64,000 bases of DNA from Henricia sp. BOLD:AAB3569. Lineage: Eukaryota; Echinodermata; Asteroidea; Spinulosida; Echinasteridae. Positions 39,201 through 42,263 of the stretch are shown here, piece by piece. A program made the translations under genes and the position numbers. The notes under the pieces were generated by a model. That model did no database searches. It had not been told where the DNA came from and saw only the letters and a program-made list of their open reading frames with translations. Position 1 is the stretch's first letter, and the number at the start of each line of letters is the position of its first letter. The stretch covers positions 496,001 to 560,000 of the forward strand of contig JBBELK010000067.1 in NCBI GenBank assembly GCA_037783545.1, written 5' to 3'.

Positions 39201-40949
39201 TCATACATTTATTTATTTTTGTGTCAAATGATTGGTATTTCAGGACAAGATTGAGTTTTGCTGAGAGCCACAGTACAAATGCCAAAATGCACATTGTCCA
39301 TGTGAACGCAAACACCACTATTTGCTTCACGTAATTGCCCGCGCACTGGCACACGCATGCGCGTTATTCTGTACACACTGTGGAATAGTACTTAAAAATG
39401 TACTATCCTTTGACCTATGACGCAATTAGTCAAGCATTAGTACTTTGTTCAGTTGCGCACGGAAATGGTTGAACTAAAAATCCATGTCGTGTGATATGGG
39501 GCCAATTTCATGAAACATGTTACGCTTAATCAAAATGTTTGGATTAAGCATGGCACGAAAATTTCATAAAGCTTGCACAATGCTGTCGTCTGTTTTGTTC
39601 AAACACGTTCATCATTTGCTTTCATAAGTCAACGTCAACATTTTCAAGTACCATCATCGATAATGTTTCCAATTTGGGATGATTATCACTACCATAGAAG
39701 ACCCTTGCCTGTCGCTGACTGGAATATTTCAACAACAGCTGAAAATTGTGTATCTGTTGGAATAAGTGTCGCGAATCTTGCCGAGTATGGCGAAGAAAAA
39801 AAGATGGCGTCGCGTTAGCAAAAAATCGGTAGGTTAGCATGCGGTTTGGTTTGCTAGTGCTTAAACAGTTTTATGAAATGGAGAGAGCGCCGCTTAAAGG
39901 CCCTGTAGATGATCTGTTTTTGAGCGATTCTGCGAATAAAACCATTATAAATCAAAAGAAAGACATCAACAAACTCATCCGAAGAAATTTCAGCTTTGTC
40001 AAATGTACCACGTTTAAAAAAAAACCTGAAAATATATATGCATTTTCCTGGTCTTGGCGGGGTGTTTCAAATATTCGTTCTCAGTTGATCGGGTACTACA
40101 TGTATGTGGCTTGCGTCATGCACTCTGTGGCGCACATACTGCGTGTGCGCGCGATCCATAAAAGTGCATCGCGTTGGAACACGCACACGGAGTACACAGC
40201 GCCCATGCATTTTGGACCGCGTAGATGCGAACCAAAAATAAGTAAATCGTTTGCATACGATCTAAATAATTTCATCTTTACGGATTATTTTCTGGTAAAA
40301 TTATATCATTTTGAGCGAAAACCTTTCAGTGGATAGTTGCTATTAATTCAATCTTTACTTTCATAACTTTTCCCCTGTAAACTCGTCGATTACTTTTTGG
40401 GGTCATTGCAAATGATCCACTGGGCCTTTAATTAGAAATCGGGTGCTAACATGTTTTATGAAATTGGCCCCTGCTTTTAACCAATCAGTGAACGATATAA
40501 TGGCCCATATTGCCTATGAGTCGGCCTGACTGGTGAGTGAATTCAATATTACACTGTAAAATTAGTGGCCTCATGTTCCGACCCAGTAGGGGGCTTCTTC
40601 AAAGGCAGAATGACTAGGACATACAGAAAATATTAACGGTGACTAGACGAGCTCCAGTAGACCTGAGTATTACATCAGGCAATCTTTGGTGCAAATTACA
40701 TCTTTGAATATTATTGAATGTACAGTGAGTTCATCAGGAGCTGTGCAAGAGCCAAGCTGTTTGTCCCAACAGTCCGATTCAGACACAAGAGAGACGAATA
40801 CTCCGGTCGAGAAATCTACCAGTGAGTACAGTGAAGATGCAGCACAGTCGACTCCTCCAGGTGAGCCCAAAACCCCACGCAGGTCTGGTAATCGACTCAG
40901 GGGCCGCTGTCAACTCGCTGCTAATTTCTCAGGTAAAGGAACACTTTAA
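3049..40949 (+). CDS. MARF1: MARF1 (limkain-b1), 3' part of gene, 16 exons
   Basis: The exons listed separately splice at GT-AG sites into one open frame of 2643 nt (880 codons plus TAA). Residue positions below count from the window's first exon. Domains: end of RRM2 (1-58), eight LOTUS/OST-HTH domains (about 60-125, 182-258, 276-350, 349-423, 432-505, 505-580, 582-655, 660-735), a Ser/Thr/Pro-rich tail (736-865) and a C-terminal peptide containing LAANF (870-874). Eight LOTUS domains after RRMs is the diagnostic MARF1 architecture. Known for the family: MARF1 is an RNA-binding endoribonuclease (NYN domain) of germ cells that controls mRNA turnover and retrotransposons, acts in the cytoplasm, and in vertebrates binds decapping factors through its C-terminal region. 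The NYN domain and RRM1 are not here and should lie left of the window. The tail looks shorter than in vertebrates. The next gene, actin, converges on it. Confidence 0.93.
3415..3713 (+). mobile_element. SINE-like element with (ATT)n tail
   Basis: About 300 bp ending GCGCTATACAAATCTAATCA followed by an ATT-rich tail. The body contains CCCTGGGCAAGGCACTTAAT, typical of SINEs and L2-type 3' ends in marine invertebrates. The tail resembles that of the L2-like LINE at 4285-4862, implying that the LINE mobilised the SINE. Confidence 0.65.
3757..4103. repeat. Palindromic element rich in CCAACA/TGTTGG
   Basis: Left end GGCCCGTCTACACGATCCAA is inverted at TTGGGTCGTGTGGACGAGC. The interior is a run of CCAACAACGTCCAAC motifs in both directions, able to form many alternative hairpins. 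Confidence 0.65.
4285..4862 (-). mobile_element. L2/CR1-like LINE remnant (RT C-terminus and 3' tail)
   Basis: The minus-strand frame 4853-4389 (154 aa) reads [20 protein letters not shown], then [20 protein letters not shown] and [20 protein letters not shown]. This is the region after the reverse transcriptase palm of L2/CR1-clade elements. It ends ...LMHKAFDQM and is followed by a GCGCTATATAAATATT 3' end and an ATT-repeat tail. The element is 5'-truncated, without RT catalytic motifs or endonuclease, so it is not autonomous. It lies antisense in the first MARF1 intron of the window. Confidence 0.85.
5308..5560 (+). repeat. MITE TATGGGTC group, 252-bp subfamily, copy 1
   Basis: Begins ATATGGGTCTTTCTATAAAT and ends in its reverse complement, with TIRs of about 30 bp including AGGGGTCCA. 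The interior includes AGGTGTAACGGGGGACAC. Two more copies: 29348-29598 (same orientation) and 32608-32860 (inverted), nearly identical in length. Confidence 0.9.
5828..5908 (+). CDS. MARF1: MARF1 exon b (LOTUS 1, first half)
   Basis: Short 81-nt exon between TTTCTCAG and CAG|GTAACC. It completes an Arg codon, then reads [20 protein letters not shown], the first helix and turn of LOTUS domain 1. Phase 2 in and phase 2 out. The GAGTC minisatellite starts only about 75 bp downstream. Confidence 0.88.
5983..6957. repeat. GAGTC minisatellite inside an element with inverted ends
   Basis: About 6008-6668 is a tandem array of roughly 19 copies of a 33-bp unit containing CTGCCTTCGAGTCCCAAGTC. It continues as a degenerate AAGTC array to 6957. 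The outer ends GGTTGTAACGAGTC and GAGTCATTACAAC are inverted. Related ends recur at 13320-13428 and 28750-28820, so the array grew inside a dispersed element. Because 33 is divisible by 3, the array is open in one frame without coding anything. Confidence 0.85.
7117..7444. repeat. Long inverted repeat (hairpin) in MARF1 intron
   Basis: Arms of about 120-140 bp (7117-7258 and 7325-7444) are reverse complements with a few mismatches and one 17-bp loop-out. The spacer is about 65 bp. The shared block GATGGAAGTGTAATTCCTGA appears in both arms in opposite directions. It would fold into a long dsRNA stem in the pre-mRNA. Confidence 0.85.
8189..8368 (+). CDS. MARF1: MARF1 exon c (LOTUS 1, second half)
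   Basis: Acceptor AATTTTAG, donor AACAA|GTAGGC. It reads [20 protein letters not shown] and then a Ser/Thr/Pro-rich linker ending TPATFGFNK. The start completes LOTUS 1; the linker separates it from LOTUS 2. Phase 2 at both ends. The donor is weaker than average. Confidence 0.88.
8561..8845 (+). mobile_element. tRNA-derived SINE (Leu/Ser-type head)
   Basis: The head GGTATCATGGCTGAGCGGTC is a tRNA-Leu/Ser A box, followed by AATTCTTCGGGTCGTGTGTT in the variable-arm and B-box region. The tail ends TGCGCAATATAAATGTCTTA, similar to the L2-type GCGCTATATAAAT ending. It is in the intron after MARF1 exon c. Confidence 0.65.
9285..9531. repeat. MITE with GGCCCGCYTCAAACG termini
   Basis: TIRs of about 36 bp: left AGGCCCGCCTCAAACGCTGC, right end reading AAGGCCCGCTTCAAACGTCG when reversed. 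The length is 247 bp. Its AAGCGGGCCT edge resembles the triple array at 61961-62502. Confidence 0.8.
9982..10152 (+). CDS. MARF1: MARF1 exon d (LOTUS 2, first half)
   Basis: Acceptor CCTTTGCAG, donor ATCAG|GTATGT. After an acidic linker ([18 protein letters not shown]) it reads [20 protein letters not shown], the first helices of LOTUS 2. Phase 2 at both ends. Confidence 0.9.
10431..10990 (-). mobile_element. Tc1/mariner-type element with HTH-only ORF, copy 1
   Basis: TIRs of 27 bp beginning TACTGAAACGCAAAAGAAAC are flanked by TA on both sides, the Tc1/mariner target duplication. A minus-strand frame (10749-10513, 78 aa) contains [20 protein letters not shown] and [20 protein letters not shown], a helix-turn-helix of the kind at the N-terminus of Tc1-like transposases. 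No DDE catalytic domain is present, so the element is non-autonomous. A second copy is at 35998-36529. Confidence 0.85.
11383..11813. repeat. Foldback element, about 190-bp arms
   Basis: Left CTGTTTTCAATACTGGGGAG is inverted at CTCTCCAGTATTGAAAACAG. Internal blocks (AAGGAGATAACTT... and AAAGGTATGTTTTGC) also pair, so the element is a near-complete hairpin. It lies in the intron before MARF1 exon e. Confidence 0.8.
12166..12535 (+). repeat. Dispersed repeat, partial copy (full copy 39894-40431)
   Basis: Starts TTAAAGGCCCTATAGATGAT. More than 100 bp, including ACCATTATAAATCAAAAGAA, is almost identical to 39894 onward. The 3' inverted end present in the full copy is missing here. Confidence 0.75.
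12643..12815 (+). CDS. MARF1: MARF1 exon e (LOTUS 2, second half)
   Basis: Acceptor TTTGGTGCAG, donor AATG|GTAATG. It reads [20 protein letters not shown], then the strand-turn-strand end [17 protein letters not shown] of LOTUS 2. It enters in phase 2 and leaves one base. A MITE-like repeat (12166-12535) sits about 110 bp upstream. Confidence 0.9.
13320..13428 (-). repeat. GAGTC-element terminal fragment
   Basis: Carries AAGTCGACTCGAGTCCCGAG and the GAGTCATTACAAC terminus also found at 6957, without the expanded 33-bp array. It directly abuts the MITE at 13430. Confidence 0.65.
13430..13671. repeat. MITE GGGGYCAATTTCATGG family, copy 1
   Basis: Left GGGGTCAATTTCATGGCACT, right CACCATGAAATTGGCCCC. 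The interior contains GCCAGCCAAAATCATATGTG. Other copies: 17597-17810 and 49177-49413. It lies 38 bp upstream of MARF1 exon f. Confidence 0.85.
13710..13921 (+). CDS. MARF1: MARF1 exon f (LOTUS 3)
   Basis: Acceptor TTGATGTAG, donor ACAG|GTAATA. It reads [19 protein letters not shown], then [20 protein letters not shown] and [17 protein letters not shown]. The HHHFG and DYGF..L.ELF signature is strongly MARF1-like. It ends in phase 0. A palindromic MITE (13430-13671) ends only 38 bp before the exon, in the region where the branch point should be. Confidence 0.95.
13990..14282 (+). repeat. Dispersed repeat, copy 2 (inverted to 1899-2165)
   Basis: Contains GGTGTGAAGTACAGAATCAA, the reverse complement of copy 1. 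Its outer ends TTAGCCTTTCCCGTG and CGCGAAAGGCTAA are inverted. Confidence 0.65.
14369..14589. repeat. MITE TTGACCC family, copy 1
   Basis: TIR CTATTGACCCCTTTC with ATTTTGGGAGTCAAATAATG-like subterminal blocks in both directions and GTGCGTGCGCGTTGTG inside. Other copies: 31803-32054 and 38965-39198. Confidence 0.8.
15952..16086. repeat. Palindromic MITE GGCTCGTCAGC family, copy 1
   Basis: The two halves are reverse complements around GCGCGCGCCAAATTCGTGC and TACGCAGCTCCAT. Three further copies: 28559-28701, 47338-47477 and 49966-50106. This copy is the most diverged. Confidence 0.8.
16740..16800 (+). repeat. tRNA-like B-box fragment (SINE relic)
   Basis: GGTCCGCAGTTCGAATCCCG is a good Pol III B box. 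The upstream A box is not convincing and no acceptor stem can be drawn. It is probably a decayed SINE head rather than a tRNA gene. Confidence 0.4.
17597..17810. repeat. MITE GGGGYCAATTTCATGG family, copy 2
   Basis: Starts GGAGCCAATTTCATGGCGCT and shares GCCAAAATCATATGTGAT with copy 1. The right end is decayed. It is inserted inside the large foldback. Confidence 0.7.
18120..18790. repeat. Cluster of TTTGACGCGYGTC repeats
   Basis: AATTTGACGCGCGTC and TTTGACGCGTGTCGCTTTC recur in both directions, with CACTCCAAATTCCTGACC. Similar blocks occur at 45700-45985 and 52845-52950. A piece at 18180-18215 (CCATTGTTCCCCCATTGTGT) recurs at 33128-33172 and 58608-58655. Confidence 0.5.
19619..20600. mobile_element. 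DNA-transposon-like element, copy 1 (longer)
   Basis: TIRs AAAGAGGAAGAATCCCCTTT and, reversed, TCAAACAGCTAGAATCCCCC. It shares about 600 bp with 43363-44091, which is inverted and lacks an internal segment. A minus-strand frame (20549-20199) and the matching frame in copy 2 both read [20 protein letters not shown] and are similar for about 105 residues. The plus strand is also largely open ([15 protein letters not shown] and [18 protein letters not shown]). I do not recognise either product. Confidence 0.65.
20634..21363. repeat. MITE-like element, AAAGGGGCTGTGTC termini
   Basis: Left TTAAAGGGGCTGTGTCACGG is inverted at AAACCGCGACACAGCCCTTT. The length is about 730 bp with no recognisable coding frame. 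It ends 130 bp before MARF1 exon g. Confidence 0.7.
21494..21601 (+). CDS. MARF1: MARF1 exon g (LOTUS 3-4 linker and LOTUS 4 start)
   Basis: 108 nt, 36 codons, phase 0 at both ends. Acceptor TACTCACAG, donor ACTG|GTACTT (weak). It reads [20 protein letters not shown], then [16 protein letters not shown], the last strand of LOTUS 3 and first helix of LOTUS 4. The preceding intron (13922-21493, 7.6 kb) is the longest in the gene and holds a 4.6-kb foldback. Confidence 0.88.
21789..22839. repeat. DNA element, CCGATTTCACAAA termini, about 1.05 kb
   Basis: Left GGGCCGATTTCACAAAGCGC and a second internal start at 21862. The right end GAGTTTTGTGAAATCGATCC is preceded by CCTAGGATCAATCCTAAGAT, which mirrors the left CCTAGGA blocks. 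It ends about 95 bp before MARF1 exon h. Confidence 0.7.
22937..23059 (+). CDS. MARF1: MARF1 exon h (LOTUS 4, middle)
   Basis: 123 nt, 41 codons, phase 0 at both ends. Acceptor CTTTGCTAG, donor TATG|GTAAGC. It reads [20 protein letters not shown] and then [20 protein letters not shown], the second half of LOTUS 4. An SEYG motif replaces the more usual DYG. Confidence 0.9.
23219..23342. repeat. Palindrome around CATTCAACGAGGCGAAGCCG
   Basis: GTACGAATATTTTCATGAGG... is inverted at ...ATGAAAATATTCGTTCCATT. The stem is about 50 bp with a GC-rich loop. Confidence 0.7.
23361..23740. repeat. MITE with TATATAACGCCC termini
   Basis: Left TATATAACGCCCAACAAGAT, right ATCTACTTGGGCGTTATATA. Length 380 bp. 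The interior includes GCTTCAGCGTCTGCTTCAGC (a short duplication). Confidence 0.75.
24010..24055 (+). CDS. MARF1: MARF1 exon i (LOTUS 4 end, 46-nt microexon)
   Basis: Acceptor TTTATGCAG, donor CGAG|GTAATT. It encodes [15 protein letters not shown], the final strand of LOTUS 4; the xxVIxIPKRE sequence across this junction is typical of MARF1. Phase 0 in, one base left over. A 655-bp MITE begins 33 bp after the donor. Confidence 0.85.
24088..24742. repeat. MITE TATGGGTC group, 655-bp subfamily
   Basis: Left ATATGGGTCTGTTCACGAAA, right GTGAACAGACCCACAT. The inner TIR includes AGGGGTCACCAAT. Its interior is unrelated to the 252-bp subfamily although the first nine bases agree. It is immediately followed by another foldback. 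Confidence 0.8.
24743..25435. repeat. Foldback with about 290-bp arms
   Basis: Left TAGGATTTCCCGGTTATTTT and right AAAATAACCGGGAAATCCTA. The arms 24743-25040 and 25145-25435 pair almost throughout (for example CTTCTCAATTTGAATTTAGA and its reverse complement). The spacer is about 100 bp. It lies in the intron between MARF1 exons i and j. Confidence 0.85.
25465..26575. repeat. Inverted duplication, about 240-bp arms
   Basis: 25465-25702 (TACGATGGTGGCTGGCAAAA, ACCGGGATATCTTGGTCTAG) is the reverse complement of 26333-26575. A perfect-looking palindromic MITE (26000-26122) sits between the arms. Confidence 0.75.
26000..26122. repeat. MITE CAGCYGATTTCAC family, copy 2 (near-perfect palindrome)
   Basis: CTGCAGCCGATTTCACGAAA to its reverse complement. 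The inner TTGCGCAAGTCCACTTACGC also pairs across a loop of under 20 bp. The near-perfect pairing suggests a young copy. Confidence 0.9.
26584..26751. repeat. MITE CAGCYGATTTCAC family, copy 3
   Basis: CAGCCGATTTCACGAAAAAT to GATTTGTGAAATCGTCTGCA, with TTGCGCAA blocks in both halves. Confidence 0.8.
26960..27162 (+). CDS. MARF1: MARF1 exon j (LOTUS 5)
   Basis: Acceptor TTCTTAAAG, donor TCAG|GTATGA. It reads [20 protein letters not shown], then [20 protein letters not shown] and [17 protein letters not shown]. This is very close in sequence to LOTUS 3 (exon f), suggesting an internal domain duplication. A 148-bp palindrome begins about 11 bp after the donor. Confidence 0.95.
27173..27320. repeat. 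Palindromic MITE next to MARF1 exon j donor
   Basis: ATCGAATAGCTGCCATCTTG is inverted at CAAGATGGCAGCTATTTGAT. It begins about 11 bp after the exon j donor site. Confidence 0.8.
27440..27790 (-). repeat. Dispersed repeat of TTTGGGGCGAAATGG motifs, copy 1
   Basis: Multiple tandem-like variants of TTGGGCGAAATGGTTTTGGG, then TTTTCGTCTCACGAGAAGAA. It is the reverse complement of 35465-35770. Confidence 0.75.
27847..28469. repeat. MITE with GGCGGGTTCACAC termini
   Basis: GGGCGGGTTCACACTGCACT is inverted at GACGTGTGAACCCGCC. The interior is rich in ACGTACGTC. Length about 620 bp. Confidence 0.75.
28559..28701. repeat. Palindromic MITE GGCTCGTCAGC family, copy 2
   Basis: TTAAAGGCATAGGCTCGTCA to TGACGAGCCTGTGCCTTTAA. 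Nearly all of each 65-bp half pairs. Confidence 0.9.
28920..29350. repeat. MITE TATGGGTC group, 430-bp subfamily
   Basis: ATATGGGTCTGTCCACAGTA to TACTGTGGACAGACCCATAT, with GGGGTACATTT at the inner TIR. The last four bases (ATAT) are also the first four of the next MITE. Confidence 0.85.
29348..29598 (+). repeat. MITE TATGGGTC group, 252-bp subfamily, copy 2
   Basis: Same ends and interior as 5308-5560 with few differences. It sits back to back with the 430-bp subfamily member and ends 54 bp before MARF1 exon k. Confidence 0.9.
29653..29880 (+). CDS. MARF1: MARF1 exon k (LOTUS 6)
   Basis: 228 nt, 76 codons, phase 0 at both ends. Acceptor TGTCTAACAG, donor TTGAG|GTAAGT. It reads [20 protein letters not shown], then [20 protein letters not shown] and [20 protein letters not shown]. 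The same length and phase as exon l supports domain-by-exon duplication. Confidence 0.93.
30131..30724 (+). repeat. MITE TATGGGTC group, CATTCCATGAAGTT subfamily, copy 1
   Basis: ATATAGGGGTCATTCCATGA to TCATGGAATGACCCATAT. The interior is shared, in opposite orientation, with 55131-55680. A related copy is at 46420-47022. Confidence 0.8.
31519..31746 (+). CDS. MARF1: MARF1 exon l (LOTUS 7)
   Basis: 228 nt, 76 codons, phase 0 at both ends. Acceptor ATTGTTTAG, donor CTTACG|GTCAGT. It reads [40 protein letters not shown] and [20 protein letters not shown], with the YGHSKL signature of late MARF1 LOTUS domains. Confidence 0.93.
31803..32054. repeat. MITE TTGACCC family, copy 2
   Basis: ATTGACCCATTTCGAACACG to GAGCTCAATAGGGCC. 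The central GTGCGTGCGCGTTGTGTGTG is repeated inverted. Confidence 0.8.
32300..33012. repeat. Element with TAGGGGTAATTC ends, host of a nested MITE
   Basis: TAGGGGTAATTCCCAAAATT is inverted at AATTTTTTGAATTACCCTTA. The 252-bp TATGGGTC-group MITE is inserted at 32608-32860. Confidence 0.75.
32608..32860 (-). repeat. MITE TATGGGTC group, 252-bp subfamily, copy 3 (nested)
   Basis: Inverted relative to copies 1 and 2 (GTGTCCCCCGTTACACCTGA comes first). It lies within the element 32300-33012. Confidence 0.9.
33355..33955. repeat. MITE with ATGTGACCCGGTACAACG termini
   Basis: TIRs of about 40 bp: TGTGACCCGGTACAACGTAA and its reverse complement at 33910-33955. Length 600 bp. It ends about 50 bp before MARF1 exon m. 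Confidence 0.85.
34004..34277 (+). CDS. MARF1: MARF1 exon m (LOTUS 8)
   Basis: 274 nt. Acceptor TTGATGACAG, donor CTTG|GTAAGC. It reads [40 protein letters not shown] and [20 protein letters not shown], the last LOTUS domain, followed by a basic stretch ([13 protein letters not shown]). It leaves one base. A sequence similar to the exon's 3' end recurs as fragments downstream to about 34630 (for example GTACCAAGAGTGCT), apparently local partial duplications. Confidence 0.93.
34701..35395 (+). repeat. Dispersed repeat, copy 2 (partner 2209-2870)
   Basis: TTAAAGGAACACACCGGCTT, then TTGTTGGGCTATTTTGGGCT as in copy 1. The right side GGCTGGTAAAGCGTATAACT also matches; the interior is more diverged. 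Confidence 0.6.
35465..35770 (+). repeat. Dispersed repeat of CGCCCCAAAACCA motifs, copy 2
   Basis: Reverse complement of 27440-27790, including TTTTCGTCTCATGAGACGAA and repeated CATTTCGCCCCAAA units. It ends 125 bp before MARF1 exon n. Confidence 0.75.
35896..35955 (+). CDS. MARF1: MARF1 exon n (Ser-rich tail)
   Basis: 60-nt exon in phase 1. Acceptor TTTTTTTGTACAG, donor AAAG|GTACAT. It reads [20 protein letters not shown], a low-complexity linker. The call rests on splice sites and frame continuity rather than homology. A Tc1/mariner-type element starts 43 bp after the donor. Confidence 0.72.
35998..36529 (-). mobile_element. Tc1/mariner-type element, copy 2 (decayed HTH)
   Basis: The same 27-bp TIRs and flanking TA as 10431-10990, and about 95 percent alike by eye. 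Small deletions (for example within GCATGCCCAGGGCACG) break the HTH frame. It starts 43 bp after the MARF1 exon n donor. Confidence 0.85.
36572..36745 (+). mobile_element. tRNA-headed SINE with TTGCACTCCCATGCAACAC leader
   Basis: The leader TTGCACTCCCATGCAACACT is followed by a tRNA-like 72-mer and a GGCCCTTACAATTTTTCTCC tail. A shorter copy missing most of the tRNA-like core is at 51140-51245, and another tail is at 51055-51105. Confidence 0.65.
36648..36719 (+). tRNA. tRNA-like sequence (SINE head, probably not functional)
   Basis: 72 nt with a perfect 7-bp acceptor stem (GCCTTAT/ATAAGGC), A box CTCAGCTGGTAGTGCA, a D stem pairing 3 of 4, and B box GGTTTGAATCC with a T stem pairing 4 of 5. 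The anticodon stem-loop is irregular and no confident anticodon can be assigned. The flanks repeat elsewhere, so it is best read as a tRNA-derived SINE head. Confidence 0.4.
36880..37773 (-). mobile_element. CR1/L2-superfamily LINE remnant (RT C-terminus)
   Basis: The minus-strand frame 37773-37300 (157 aa) reads [40 protein letters not shown] and [20 protein letters not shown], ending [13 protein letters not shown]. This is the typical post-palm region of non-LTR reverse transcriptases. The 3' end near 36900 contains GTTTGGGCACACCCTGGGTA and an AAAT-repeat tail. It is 5'-truncated and lies between MARF1 exons n and o. Confidence 0.85.
37742..37860 (+). pseudogene. Degenerate duplicate of MARF1 exon o
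   Basis: The sequence from the TTTCTAACATGACC motif through a TGATGTAG acceptor repeats the lead-in and first part of exon o (37909-38040). The copy reads [16 protein letters not shown], lacks the first 17 bp of the exon between CATC direct repeats, then shifts frame by a one-base insertion and hits stops (TAG and TGA near 37842). It abuts the 5' end of a minus-strand LINE fragment, so the duplication followed or accompanied that insertion. It looks non-coding; use as a poison exon is possible but unproven. Confidence 0.7.
37937..38092 (+). CDS. MARF1: MARF1 exon o (Ser/Thr/Pro-rich tail)
   Basis: 156 nt in phase 1. Acceptor CCTTGGTGTAG, donor GCCG|GTACGT. It reads [20 protein letters not shown], then [20 protein letters not shown] and a Ser/Thr run. 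Frame and phase fit exons n and p. A degraded copy of this exon with the same acceptor context lies about 165 bp upstream (see 37742-37860). Confidence 0.75.
38102..38631. repeat. Foldback rich in CGAATGAAG/CGAACGAAG motifs
   Basis: Left TAGACCCCGTTCCCACTAGA is inverted at TCTCTAGTGAGATGGGGTCT. The interior has many direct and inverted CTTCGTCGAA-like units. It starts 10 bp after the MARF1 exon o donor. A (G)13 run follows at 38663-38675. Confidence 0.75.
38965..39198. repeat. MITE TTGACCC family, copy 3 (diverged)
   Basis: TCATTTGGGAGTCAATTTTG on the left and ATTATTTGACTCCAAAAATG on the right, with GTGCGTGCGCGTTGTGTGTG in the centre. The outermost TIR has decayed. Confidence 0.7.
39498..40471. 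repeat. MITE GGGGCCAATTTCATGAAACA family, host of nested element
   Basis: GGGGCCAATTTCATGAAACA is inverted at CATGTTTTATGAAATTGGCC. Related copies: 48129-48566 and 48605-48814. A second element (39894-40431) is inserted within it. Confidence 0.8.
39894..40431 (+). repeat. Nested element with TTAAAGGCCC termini (full copy)
   Basis: TTAAAGGCCCTGTAGATGAT is inverted at ATGATCCACTGGGCCTTTAA. It shares over 250 bp with 12166-12535. Its insertion postdates the host MITE. Confidence 0.8.
40726..40949 (+). CDS. MARF1: MARF1 terminal exon (C-terminus and stop)
   Basis: Acceptor AATGTACAG; a second in-frame AG 12 nt later (coding start 40738) would remove four codons, so this may be a tandem acceptor. 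It reads [20 protein letters not shown], an acidic Ser/Thr/Pro stretch, then [20 protein letters not shown] and GTL followed by TAA. The basic-LAANF ending matches the extreme C-terminus of vertebrate MARF1 as I recall it, which fixes the reading frame and the gene end. Confidence 0.9.
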
Positions 40950-41029
40950 TAATTGCCTCGGTAGTTTAAAATATCTCTCAAATCTTCAGGGAATTTATCG
41001 CCAAATGGCTTAGAAAAAATGTGTCAATG

Positions 41030-41627
41030 TACACTCGACCCAAAAAGTTCTGTCACCAGTAAGACATTTGTAGATATTTATGAAATTGGATTTAATGTAG
41101 GAAAATAATATATCAAATTTTAGCTGAACATATCACTCAAATGAATAGAGCTCAACAAAGTCCATGATGGCAAGCTTCACGGAACAGGAATGCAACAAAG
41201 GAGTGTGGGGTCAGAATGAAAAATACCAAAAAACAACGATGTCAACTTTATTGCACTCAAGCAAGGGGAGTTACAGTTCAGTATTTTGCTTCCACCATAC
41301 CTAATGCAATGGCACGATTCAGATTGGACAATTTAACCATTTTGATTTGGATGTTTTTGACAAGACATTGATAAATCCAAACTCACTTAAAAATTTCCTA
41401 ATTGTCTACATACAAATTGCCCAAATCACAAGTTGCATTGTTCTTTGGTGTTTTTCATTCTGACCCCACACTCCTTTGTTGCATTCCTGTTCAGTGAAGC
41501 TTGCCATCATGATCTCTCTTCAGCTCTATTCCTATGATATATTATTTTCCTACATTAAATCCAATTTAATAATAAATATCTATAAATGTCTTACTGGTGA
41601 CAGAACTTTTTTGGTCGAGTGTATGTG
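41030..41627. repeat. Foldback with about 200-bp arms, 80 bp after MARF1 stop
   Basis: Arms 41030-41240 and 41450-41627: TACACTCGACCCAAAAAGTT is inverted at the right end, and ATGCAACAAAGGAGTGTGGG pairs with CCCACACTCCTTTGTTGCAT. If MARF1 polyadenylates beyond 41.6 kb this becomes a long 3' UTR hairpin. Confidence 0.9.
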
Positions 41628-42263
41628 TGACATGAACAAAATATTTTCTTTGTTATAAGTGTGTGGCAAGCGTTAACCAGTCATTTTCAATTGGGGATGT
41701 CGTGGTCTTCCCTATGTAAATTGATTTGCACTGAACATTCTTTCCTATCTGAAAATATTTACAACTTTCAAGAGAAGTTGAAATTATAATCTCTTACTTT
41801 AATACGTGTTCATTCAATCACTGTGGTGAGTGTAAGGACCAAATTATCATGACCAAGTCGTGACCGTCGTGACTAAAAACAAGTGTGAATGCATTTCAAA
41901 AGTTGCCGAGTCTTAACTAAAGCCGATTTCAGAATTTGGCCGGGTGACTTGGTGACAACTACATGTAGGAGCAAGTTCGGGTGGGCGACTATAGTTAACT
42001 AGACTAGCCATAGTCGATCTAGATGTCACCCGAACGCTGCGTGGTTTTACTAGCTAGTCTGACTAGAGGAACCAAGCCCCGGGGGGAGGTTCATCTCTAG
42101 TCAGTTATAATCACGTGACTTTTCAGCATGGCGGAAAGGTAAACACGATTGGGAAAAAAAGTTTTCGCTAAAAAAGTGTTAATTTTATATCAAAATTAAA
42201 AATGAATTAATAACCAATTCTATGGTAGCTTTTGGTGTACGAGTTGAAATGTCTTTAGTAGAA

